Made by a program: the position numbers and the translations under genes
Notes under the pieces: generated by a model
What the model was told of the DNA's origin: nothing
The model's database searches: none
The model's input: the letters and a program-made list of their open reading frames with translations, nothing else
Shown here: piece by piece, positions 54,876 to 62,852 of the stretch
Layout: each line of letters starts with the position of its first letter
How positions within the stretch are numbered: the first letter of the stretch is position 1
NCBI GenBank assembly: GCA_022560615.1
Contig: JADFSR010000005.1
Span: 1 to 64,000 of the forward strand
Direction: 5' to 3'
Source of the DNA: Gemmatimonadota bacterium
GTDB lineage: Bacteria > Gemmatimonadota > Gemmatimonadetes > Longimicrobiales > Gaopeijiaceae
Length of the DNA stretch: 64,000 nucleotides

Positions 54876-55406
54876 CTAGTTTCCGGTCTCTTCCGTATTC
54901 GCGGCGACGTACGCGGCCGCGAATTCCGCGATCTTGCCGTCGATCGCGCCCTCGAGCGCGGCGGCCGCGTCGTCGAAACTCGCGATACCGATCTCGGTGG
55001 CGTACCAGGTGACCGCTTCCGGGAGCGTGACCTGGGTGTCCCGAATCATCTGCGCGGACTGTTGCACGCGCACCGACACCCCGTACGCGAGCATCCCCGC
55101 GGTTCCCTCGCCCGCCCCCGTCACGCACTCGACGGTGATCCGGAACTCCGGCAGCCCCGCATTCTCGAGCATTTGCTCCTCGGTGAGCACATCGACGCTA
55201 GCCTCGATGAGCTTCAGCGCGGACTCGGCCAGGAGCGAGGAGGCCGTCACACCGGCGCTCTCACACGCCCCGTCGGCCTCGGCCCGGACGAATACACCGC
55301 CGAGGCCCTCCAAGGTGTACCGGTTCCATTCCGTGTCCTGAGCTTCCAGGCCCACGGGGATCGTAAGAACCGTCAGCGCGGCGAGCGCGGACAGGTACCG
55401 TTTCAT
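54876..55406 (-). CDS. exported protein of unknown function
   Basis: A 176-residue protein with a signal peptide (YLSALAALTVLTIPVGLEAQ). The mature part alternates strands and helices (RYTLEGLGGVFVRAEADG, FRITVECVTGAGEG) and has two cysteines that could pair. ATG at 55406 is preferred over an upstream start because it places the signal sequence at the N-terminus. It may be the last gene of the exported-protein cluster; no family recognised. Confidence 0.6.
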   Translation of the reverse strand: MKRYLSALAALTVLTIPVGLEAQDTEWNRYTLEGLGGVFVRAEADGACESAGVTASSLLAESALKLIEASVDVLTEEQMLENAGLPEFRITVECVTGAGEGTAGMLAYGVSVRVQQSAQMIRDTQVTLPEAVTWYATEIGIASFDDAAAALEGAIDGKIAEFAAAYVAANTEETGN

Positions 55407-55435
55407 GTTCGCTCCGACTGCGTGCGGTACGGGTC

Positions 55436-57373
55436 TCAGTTCCCGCGACCCTCTCCGCACGACCTGCACTCGTGGTTGTTTTTCGAACCGAGCTTCTCGA
55501 GCAGCGCGACGGTCGCAGGATGCGGCTGCGCGCGCTGCTCGGGGCTGTTCGCCATGTCCGCGGTGGTTTGTCCGCGCCGGCTGATCAGCGTGACGTCAGC
55601 GCCCTGACTGACCAGGTAGAGAATCGTCTCGCTGTCACCGCGCGCCGCAGAGTGGTGCAGCGCGGTGAAACCGTCTTGGTCGCGCAGGTTGGGATCGACG
55701 CCCAACTCTTCAATGAAGTACTTCATCGAAGGCAGCCACCCGTCGGGCACGCTGCGGTGCTGCTGCGCAACGCGGGACGTGCCGAAGCCGACGCCCGCCG
55801 CCGCGTGCATCGGATGGATCCCGAGCCCTCCAACGGGAATCGGTGCCAGTCCGGAAGGATCGACAGGCTCCGGCTCGTCGTTCACCGGGTTGTTCGGAAT
55901 GTCAGGATCCCGGTTGAAGCGCCGGCGGGCGGGAAGCTTGATCGTCCAGACGTCGGGGTCGGCACCGTACGCCACGAGCAGCTTCATCGCGTTCACGTCG
56001 GTGGCGTAGGCTGCGCGCCAAAATGGCGTTGCGCCCGTGAAGTCCACACCCATGCGCCCTGCGTTGTACGCTGCGTACCAGATATGCGTTGTGGTGCGCT
56101 GGTTCGGATCGGCGCCGGCCTCGAGCAGAGCTCGAGTGAGGTCCAGATACGACGTGGACTGCCCGCGAAACGCTCCCGGCTGCGGATACCACGTGCGCAG
56201 CGACCACTCGATGTTCAGCGTCGCGAAAAGCGGACCCGCTCCATCGTCGCTGACCAAGTTCGGATCCGCGCCGTGCTCAACGAACTCCTCGGCCAAGTCG
56301 TAGTGTCCGTTGATCACGGCGACCAGAAGCGGGCTCGACTCGTCACCGCCGGTGACCTGGTCGATGTCCGCCCCGGCAGCGACGAGGAGCTGGGCAGCAT
56401 TAACGTGGCCCTCGCGTGCCGCGTAGTGCAGCGCGGTGAAGCCACCCTGCTTCCCGATCTGCTCGATGGACGAGAGCGCGCGTATGGGCGGCTCGTCTGT
56501 CTCGTCCGGGTCGGCTGTCTCGTCCGGATCGGCTGTCTCGTCCGGGTCGGCTGTCTCGTCCGGGTCGGCTGTCTCGTCCGGGTCGGCTGTCTCGTCCGGA
56601 TCGGCTGTCTCGTCCGGGTCAGGCGTCTCGTCCGGGTCGGGCGTCGCCGCTGCGGCTTGCGCACGTTGCGGCGGTCCACCACGCCCACCTCGGGCCTCAG
56701 GACGCTGATCGGGCGGCAGCTCGGCGTCGCGCACACGGGTGCGCCGGGCGCGGTCCTCGTTGTTGGCGTTCGAGATCTCCTCGTAGTCCTTGACGTCGGT
56801 CGCCGCGGACAGATCCGCGCCGGCGTCGATGAGCGCCTGCATCGCGGCGGTCGAGTTTCCAACGGCGGCGAACATCAGAGGCGTGCGGCTCGAGCGGGAA
56901 TCGCGCGAGTCGACCTCCGCGCCGTGCTCAACGAGGACTCGGATGGCCTCGGCCGAGTTGGCTTGAGCTGCAAAGTGAAGCGGGCTGACTCCAGTGTTTG
57001 TGAAGCCGTTGGCGTCAGCCCCTCCTTCCAACAGTGCGCGTACAACGTCGCCGTGCCCGTTCCGGCTGGCCAGGTGCAGCGGCGTATAGCCACCGAGTCG
57101 GGTGGTCGGCTTCACGGTCGCGCCGGCATACAGGAGCACTTCGACGATCTGTACGTCGTCGTTCATCGCAGCCCAGTGCAACGCTGTCGTGCCATCCGCC
57201 TGCGCACCGTTGGCGTCCGCACCGTCACGCAGGAGTGTGCGAACGGCCTCGAGATCGCCGCGCTCGGCGGCGTCCGCAACCGGCGAGTCAGCCGGTGTGC
57301 CCGCCACGAGCAGTAGGCTCAAGGCTACAATCGATCCCATGTGGAAACCGACCTTCATTCGTGCTGCCGACAT
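55436..57373 (-). CDS. exported ankyrin-repeat protein with DPDET tandem repeat
   Basis: A 645-residue protein with a signal-like N-terminus (GSIVALSLLLVAGTPADS). At least eight ankyrin repeats are visible, for example GTTALHWAAMNDDVQIVEVLLYAGA, GYTPLHLASRNGHGDVVRALLEGGA and, near the end, GFTALHHSAARGDSETILYLVSQGA. Between the fourth and fifth groups a basic/Gly segment leads into an acidic spacer of eight DPDET units (about 245-290). It starts at an ATG with GGGAG upstream, 27 bases after the DUF1552 gene, in the same operon. Likely a periplasmic protein-binding scaffold. Confidence 0.85.
   Translation of the reverse strand: MSAARMKVGFHMGSIVALSLLLVAGTPADSPVADAAERGDLEAVRTLLRDGADANGAQADGTTALHWAAMNDDVQIVEVLLYAGATVKPTTRLGGYTPLHLASRNGHGDVVRALLEGGADANGFTNTGVSPLHFAAQANSAEAIRVLVEHGAEVDSRDSRSSRTPLMFAAVGNSTAAMQALIDAGADLSAATDVKDYEEISNANNEDRARRTRVRDAELPPDQRPEARGGRGGPPQRAQAAAATPDPDETPDPDETADPDETADPDETADPDETADPDETADPDETADPDETDEPPIRALSSIEQIGKQGGFTALHYAAREGHVNAAQLLVAAGADIDQVTGGDESSPLLVAVINGHYDLAEEFVEHGADPNLVSDDGAGPLFATLNIEWSLRTWYPQPGAFRGQSTSYLDLTRALLEAGADPNQRTTTHIWYAAYNAGRMGVDFTGATPFWRAAYATDVNAMKLLVAYGADPDVWTIKLPARRRFNRDPDIPNNPVNDEPEPVDPSGLAPIPVGGLGIHPMHAAAGVGFGTSRVAQQHRSVPDGWLPSMKYFIEELGVDPNLRDQDGFTALHHSAARGDSETILYLVSQGADVTLISRRGQTTADMANSPEQRAQPHPATVALLEKLGSKNNHECRSCGEGRGN
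56499..56642. repeat. 18-bp tandem repeat (8 copies) inside the ankyrin gene
   Basis: Eight direct copies of GTCTCGTCCGGGTCGGCT with one or two substitutions (copies 2 and 6 have A at position 11; copies 7 and 8 end in AGGC/GGGC). On the coding minus strand each encodes A/P-DPDET. The near-identity of copies suggests recent slippage, and any change of copy number stays in frame. Confidence 0.92.
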
Positions 57374-57399
57374 ATCGCGCTCCCGCTCGGGATCGGTGC

Positions 57400-58788
57400 T
57401 CAGACCGAGAATGTGCCCGTGCTGTTGCCGAAGGAGTCCAGGTCGTCCAGGCCCATCCCGTGCAGGAGGTCGAGGAAGACGTTGGCCATCGGGGTGCCAA
57501 TGGGCGCGCGCAAGTGCTCGCCGCCCTTCAGCAAACCGTTCGCGCCGCCCACCAGGAAGAGCGGACAGCGGATGTGATTGTGAAGATTGCTGTCGGCCAT
57601 CGCGGAGCCGTACATGACCATTGTCTTGTCGAGCAGATTCGCGTCGCCCTCCTGATAGTCCTGCAGCTTCTGCAGGAAGTACGGAATCATCGACACGTGG
57701 TAGGCGTTGAGCTTGGCGAAGTTCTCGACTCGATCCTCGCGGCCACCGTGGTGCGAAGCCGAGTGGAACGGCGTCGTGGTGCCCGCCTCGGGAAATACCC
57801 GCGGCGAAGCGTCGCGACCCAGCTTCAGCGAGAAGACGCGCGTGGTGTCCGCGATGAAGGCGAGCACCTGGAGGTCGAACATCAGCTTCACGTGCTCTTC
57901 GAACGAGTCCGGGACGCCGACGGGCGCCTCGGGAATCTCACGCTCGTCTCCGCCTGAGTTCCGTGCCTCGGTCCGCTGAATGCGCTGCTCGAGCTCCCGG
58001 ATGTTGTTCGCGTACTGGTCGAGCCGCTGTTGGTCCTCCGGACCCAACTTACGCCGCATCAGCTTCATCTCGCCCAGTACCCAGTCGAGAATGCTGCCGT
58101 CCGTCTGAAGCCGCTGTGCCCGTTGCTCCGGTGTTCCTCCGGCGCCGAACAGCTGCTCGAAGACGGCTCGCGGGTCGCGGATCATCGGGAGCGGTTCCGT
58201 CGGCGACGCCCAGCTGATCGTGTCCGTGTAGACGCACGCGTAACCGTACGCGCAGCCGCCGGCCTGATCCACATTCTCGATCGAGAGCTGCATCGAGGGG
58301 ATCGGAGTATCCCCACCGAAGCGTTGCGCGAAGATCTGGTCGAACGAAATCCCGCTGTAGACGTCGGAGCCCTCGGTCTGCTTCGGGTGGGCCTGCGTCA
58401 GGAAAACAGCGGTAGTGCGGAAGTGGTCACCACCGATCTCCTTCGCGGCCTTCGCGTCCGCCTCGCGACAATCCGTGTCGGACACGATGGTCAGATAGTC
58501 ACGGAACGGCTCGAGCGATTTCATGCTCGTGGGCGAGAGGTCGAAGTCACGCCCCGTCTTGGCCGGCGACCACAGGTTGAGCGAAGCGCCGAGATCGTTG
58601 CATCCGGCAGCCCCGTGCACCTGCTCGATGCACACCAGCCGCGTCTTGTCGGCAGCCCTGCCCGCCTCCGTCGCCGCCCGCAGACGGTTCGCCGGAACCA
58701 TGGCATCGAGGAGAGGAAGACCCACGGCCGCACCCATGCCGCGAAGCATCGTGCGCCGCGAAATGTGCATTCCGGTGATGTAGTTCAT
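57400..58788 (-). CDS. DUF1552 domain protein with Tat signal
   Basis: A 462-residue protein. A twin-arginine motif (SRRTMLRG) and hydrophobic stretch at the N-terminus indicate Tat export. The body follows the DUF1552 family: ADKTRLVCIEQVHGAAG, SLEPFRDYLTIVSDTD, SIENVDQAGGCAYGYACVYTDTISW, and a C-terminus with VMYGSAMADSNLHNH and NVFLDLLHGMGL. The family resembles sulfatase/DUF1501-type folds but its activity is unknown. It follows the DUF1592 gene by 42 bases, the usual partner of DUF1552. Confidence 0.9.
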   Translation of the reverse strand: MNYITGMHISRRTMLRGMGAAVGLPLLDAMVPANRLRAATEAGRAADKTRLVCIEQVHGAAGCNDLGASLNLWSPAKTGRDFDLSPTSMKSLEPFRDYLTIVSDTDCREADAKAAKEIGGDHFRTTAVFLTQAHPKQTEGSDVYSGISFDQIFAQRFGGDTPIPSMQLSIENVDQAGGCAYGYACVYTDTISWASPTEPLPMIRDPRAVFEQLFGAGGTPEQRAQRLQTDGSILDWVLGEMKLMRRKLGPEDQQRLDQYANNIRELEQRIQRTEARNSGGDEREIPEAPVGVPDSFEEHVKLMFDLQVLAFIADTTRVFSLKLGRDASPRVFPEAGTTTPFHSASHHGGREDRVENFAKLNAYHVSMIPYFLQKLQDYQEGDANLLDKTMVMYGSAMADSNLHNHIRCPLFLVGGANGLLKGGEHLRAPIGTPMANVFLDLLHGMGLDDLDSFGNSTGTFSV

Positions 58789-58830
58789 CGCTTCGGACCT
58801 CGCTCGAGGTTACGTAGTCGGTTCAACAAG

Positions 58831-61263
58831 TCAGTTCTGGCCAGCCTGATCGGCCACGGTCGCCCGCGCCGACAGGAACGCAGGGCTCTGCGCGACGCCG
58901 AGCACGAAGGAAGAGACCCTATAGTCGTTCTTGGCCGCTTCACGCGTGATCGAACGGATCGTAGGCATATCGTAGTACTCGACGCGACGGCCCAGCGCGT
59001 ATGCCATCAGGTTCTCGGTAAAGACTCTGAAGAACACTTCACGGCGGCTGAGCAGCGCGTTACGGAGGTCCCCCGGACCGTTCAATGGCGTCCCGTCGTA
59101 GAGCTCGGACGCCGGATCGACGAGGTTGCCGCCGTCACGCGCCCGCCAGGCCCCGGTTACGTCGAAGTTCTCGAGCGCCAATCCGATGGGGTCGATCACC
59201 TTGTGACACGACTGGCACGCGGGGTTGGCCCGGTGTTCCTCCATGCGCTCGCGCACGGTGAGGAAGCGCCCGTCGGTCGCGTCCGCGGTCTCTTCGAACG
59301 CGGGCACGTCCGGGGGCGGGGGCGGCGGCGGAGAGCCGAGCAACACTTCAAGGACCCACTTGCCGCGAAGAACCGGCGACGTGCGGTCGGGGTGCGACGT
59401 CAGCGTCAGAATGCTGCCGTGCCCGAGCAGACCTCGACGCGTCTCGTCCAGGTACGAGACCTTCTGGAATTCAGGACCCGTCACACCGGGAATCCCGTAG
59501 TGCCGCGCGAGACGCTCGTTCACGAACGTGTAGTCGGCGGTCAGCAGCTCGAGCACGGACCGGTCTTCCGCCACGAGGTGCGCGAACAGGAGCTCGGTCT
59601 CGCGGTGCATCGCGTCCGCGAGTGTTTGATCGAAGTACGGATAGGTGAGTGCGTCGGGCTGGACCTTGTCGAGATCTTGGAGACGGAGCCACTGAGCCGC
59701 GAAGCGAGTCGCGAGGGCCTCCGCCCTGGTGTCGACCAACATCCGCCGCACCTGTCGTTCGATCTCCGAGGAGTTCGAAAGGTCCCCGTCCTCCGCGAGT
59801 CGCAGCAGTTGCTCGTCCGGCGGCATGCCCCAGAGGAAGAAAGAGAGCCGGGACGCCAAATCTATGTCGCTGATGCGATAGATGTCACCCGGCCGCACGT
59901 TGTCGGGCCGCTCTTCCATACGGAAGAGGAAGTGCGGGCTGGTCAACATGGCCTGGAGCGCCGTGCGGATGCCGCCCTCGAAGCCGCCGTCGGCCGCGCC
60001 GCGATCGTAGAACGTCAGCAGACCGTCAACGTCGTTCTGCTGCACGGAACGCCGGTACGCTTTCGCGGCCATGCGTGCGACGATCTCACGAGCACACGGC
60101 CGAGCCTCATCCGGTGAGGTCGGGCGGCAGCTGAAGACGATGCGACGCGTGGGAGTTTCCGACACGCCCGTGACCTCGAACGGGCCCAGGACCGTCATGC
60201 GCTGGAGATGCTGCTGCGTCGTCACACCCAGCCCGACACCGATCTGTCCGTCTGCGAGCGTATGGTCGATTGGCCGGATCAGGTCGTCCACGGCACCCTC
60301 GTACTGGCGCACGAAGGCAGCCGTCACACGCTTGGGCCCCGCGGTGACCTGGATAGAGTCCGTCCGGATGTTCAGACCCGAGGGCTCGGACTCCGACATC
60401 CACCGGTCGACGGGCAGTAGCGCCACCCGTTCACCGTCGATCGAGACCTCGATCTGCTCATAACCGTAGGGCCGAGCGAAGACCTCACCCTCGACCGCGG
60501 CGTACGGCATGATGTGGAAGACGTACTTCCCATCGGCCGGAAAGTTGTGCACCACGGACAGCCCACCACGCGTTCCGAACGGCGCACCCTCGACCCGCTC
60601 CCTCTGGGACTGAACTCGGGGAACGCGGTAGATCGTATTGCCGACCTCGGCATCCGGGTCTCCGAGAGCGACGCGAACGATCTGTCCGGCCGCCCGCAGG
60701 TAGCCTTCCATGACAGTCGTCGACGGCATCTGCACGTCGGCGATGTTGTCGAAGTTGGCGCTCTTGGTATCGAGGGGCAGGAAGCTGCTCACGTCCACGT
60801 CGATTCCGAGCACGTCGCGAACCGCCCCTCGGTACTCGGCCCGGTTGAGCCGCTGGAACGTGCGCGCGCCGGGGTTCGGGTTCCGCGCGGCAGCCCGATC
60901 GACGATGGTCTCCAACTCCCTCGCAACCGCCTGGAGCACGGCTTCTTCCGGCCGCCGGGCTCCCGAGGGCGGCATCATGCCCACGCGGAGCTTCCGAATC
61001 ATCCTCTCGACGGCCTCGGCATTCTCCGGCGCGTTCGCGACATCGAAGCCTTCCAGTACGAGCTCGCCGCGCCGCATCCGCTCGCTGTGGCAGCGGGTGC
61101 AGTATTGGTCTACTACGGCGTTCGCACCCTCATAGCTGCTGGGAACCGGATGCGCGGTCGTGGCGAGCATCCCGGCCGAAGAGGGCTGACCCGGCCCGGT
61201 GCAGGTAGCGAGCGCTACGCCCAGGCATGCGACCATCGGGATCGCAAGTGAGGATTTCCTCAT
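58831..61263 (-). CDS. DUF1592/DUF1588/DUF1587-type haem-c lipoprotein
   Basis: An 810-residue exported protein with a lipoprotein-like signal (GVALATC). A planctomycete-type cytochrome c motif C55-T-R-C58-H lies near the N-terminus and a second CQSCH near the C-terminus. Between them are the DUF1587 (FQRLNRAEYRGAVRDVLGI), DUF1595, DUF1592 (ADYTFVNERLARHYGIPGV) and DUF1588 (RTSPVLRGKWVLEVLLG) segments and a C-terminal DUF1585 region. It is presumably a periplasmic or surface redox enzyme subunit; substrate unknown. Confidence 0.9.
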   Translation of the reverse strand: MRKSSLAIPMVACLGVALATCTGPGQPSSAGMLATTAHPVPSSYEGANAVVDQYCTRCHSERMRRGELVLEGFDVANAPENAEAVERMIRKLRVGMMPPSGARRPEEAVLQAVARELETIVDRAAARNPNPGARTFQRLNRAEYRGAVRDVLGIDVDVSSFLPLDTKSANFDNIADVQMPSTTVMEGYLRAAGQIVRVALGDPDAEVGNTIYRVPRVQSQRERVEGAPFGTRGGLSVVHNFPADGKYVFHIMPYAAVEGEVFARPYGYEQIEVSIDGERVALLPVDRWMSESEPSGLNIRTDSIQVTAGPKRVTAAFVRQYEGAVDDLIRPIDHTLADGQIGVGLGVTTQQHLQRMTVLGPFEVTGVSETPTRRIVFSCRPTSPDEARPCAREIVARMAAKAYRRSVQQNDVDGLLTFYDRGAADGGFEGGIRTALQAMLTSPHFLFRMEERPDNVRPGDIYRISDIDLASRLSFFLWGMPPDEQLLRLAEDGDLSNSSEIERQVRRMLVDTRAEALATRFAAQWLRLQDLDKVQPDALTYPYFDQTLADAMHRETELLFAHLVAEDRSVLELLTADYTFVNERLARHYGIPGVTGPEFQKVSYLDETRRGLLGHGSILTLTSHPDRTSPVLRGKWVLEVLLGSPPPPPPPDVPAFEETADATDGRFLTVRERMEEHRANPACQSCHKVIDPIGLALENFDVTGAWRARDGGNLVDPASELYDGTPLNGPGDLRNALLSRREVFFRVFTENLMAYALGRRVEYYDMPTIRSITREAAKNDYRVSSFVLGVAQSPAFLSARATVADQAGQN

Positions 61264-61397
61264 TCCTGGCAGCTCCTGGAAGTCTCTTGAACCACGGTCC
61301 CTCCGTTAGGTCCCCCGCACGCGCGAGGCAGACCACTGACAACGTACGATAATACGTTGTGTTGCGGCAATTTTTCCAGGGCTCGTGTGTGGCGTCC

Positions 61398-62852
61398 TCA
61401 ACTCCCATCCCCATCCGAGATCGGGCGGACGGCCTTGAGCACCTCGCGGGTGAGGTCCCATCGGTTGAAGCCCTGACGGCCGTAGTCCAGTCCACGACGC
61501 ACGATCACCAGGTCGTGCGAGGGGACCACGATCACGTACTGACCTCGGTTCCCTGAGGTGGAGTAGGCGCTTTTCGGCACGTCGTTCCGATCGTCCGGCA
61601 CGAGCCACCACTGTCCCCCGTAGTGGTTTCCCCGCTCCGCGGTCGCCGGAGCCGGCGTGCGCACGAAGTCGATCCATTCGTGGGAGAGCAGCCGCTCGCC
61701 GTCCCACACGCCGTCTTGCAGATAGAGCATCCCGAAGCGCGCGAGGTCACGCGCATTGGTGTAGACCTGGCTGCTCATGATGAAGTCGCCGAAACGGTCC
61801 ACGCTCATCAGCGTGTTGCGCATGCCGATGCGGTCGAGCAGCGCCTTGCGCGGATACTCGAGGTAGGCCTGGTCGTCGCCGATCGCGCGCTTCATAGCGA
61901 GGACCCCGAGCAGCGTGTCGTAGTTCTCGTAGTCCCAGCTCGTGCCCGGCTCCCGTATCAGCGCCCGGCTCAGAGCCCCGCGCACGGAGCTCGCGCCCGC
62001 CCAGTATGCCAGGCCCGACCCGGTGGCGTATTCCAGGCCCCGACTGTCCACGGTGTTGAGCCCACTCGACATGTTGAGCACGTGTCGTAGCGTGATCGCG
62101 TGCCTGGGATCCGTCTCGGGCGAGGCCTGTCGCGGCAGCCACTCGAAGCCGAGGGACTCGTCGAGGCTGAGGCGCCCATCGTCGGCCATCATGCCCATGA
62201 GGGTCACCGCGAGGCTCTTGGCGGTCGACCATGTGCGCGTGCGGGTAGACATGTCGAAGCCGTCCGCGTACCGCTCATGAACGATGTCCCCACCCTGCAC
62301 CACGATCAGACTGAGCGTGACCTGCTCCGGCGACTCGCGCTCGAACGCCCAATCGGAGGCAGCCTGCAATGCGACCGGGTCGAGGTTGGAGGGGAGCGTC
62401 TTGTCCGCCACCCAGTCGCCTTCCGGCCACGGGATCGTGGCAGCGTCTCCTGGAAGCGGAGGTGTGTCGATGATCGGTAGGTCGTCGATGTCCTCGAAGG
62501 TCTGATCCGGCGCGAGAATCACGCACCCGATGCCTTGCCGGAACGCCGCGCGCATGATCGGCGTGCCGCCCGATGCGCCGATCGCTACGGCCTTTCGGTC
62601 CCAGTCGACCTCGTAGTCACCGCCGCGGGGTGTGCCGACCGGCTGGCGGAGGTACTTGAGCTCCTTGTCGAAGACCTGCTCGAGCGTCCGATTCGACGTG
62701 AACAAGCCATTGCACATGAAGATCGCCTGTTGGCCGTGCTGGATCATGTCCCGTTGCGCGCGCCAGTAGTCGTACGACTCCTGCTGCTGGGCGTGGCTCG
62801 GCGCGGGAAGCAAGAGCGCGGCGGCGAAGAGGATCGTGGTCATGCGATTCAT
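61398..62852 (-). CDS. exported serine hydrolase (beta-lactamase/class C-like)
   Basis: A 484-residue protein with a signal peptide (LLLPAPSHAQ). The serine-hydrolase core has S209-T-A-K212 (SxxK), Y308-E-N310 (YxN) and a C-terminal TSGNRGQYVIVVP that replaces the KTG triad. The N-terminal 150 residues are a separate region typical of this exported subfamily. It may hydrolyse esters or peptides rather than beta-lactams. ATG overlaps the stop of the upstream copper/haem protein gene (ATGA). Confidence 0.85.
   Translation of the reverse strand: MNRMTTILFAAALLLPAPSHAQQQESYDYWRAQRDMIQHGQQAIFMCNGLFTSNRTLEQVFDKELKYLRQPVGTPRGGDYEVDWDRKAVAIGASGGTPIMRAAFRQGIGCVILAPDQTFEDIDDLPIIDTPPLPGDAATIPWPEGDWVADKTLPSNLDPVALQAASDWAFERESPEQVTLSLIVVQGGDIVHERYADGFDMSTRTRTWSTAKSLAVTLMGMMADDGRLSLDESLGFEWLPRQASPETDPRHAITLRHVLNMSSGLNTVDSRGLEYATGSGLAYWAGASSVRGALSRALIREPGTSWDYENYDTLLGVLAMKRAIGDDQAYLEYPRKALLDRIGMRNTLMSVDRFGDFIMSSQVYTNARDLARFGMLYLQDGVWDGERLLSHEWIDFVRTPAPATAERGNHYGGQWWLVPDDRNDVPKSAYSTSGNRGQYVIVVPSHDLVIVRRGLDYGRQGFNRWDLTREVLKAVRPISDGDGS

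Noticed and set aside
56499-56642. Tandem repeat considered as a CRISPR array
   Set aside because: Units are adjacent without unique spacers and lie in frame inside a coding gene; no cas genes nearby.
55472-57316. 614-codon plus-strand frame with repeated VRVGCLV
   Set aside because: Antisense of the ankyrin gene; the repeat is just the opposite strand of the DPDET minisatellite.
58030-60117. 695-codon plus-strand frame
   Set aside because: Antisense to DUF1552 and DUF1592 genes, Arg/His/Val-rich shadow with no recognisable fold.
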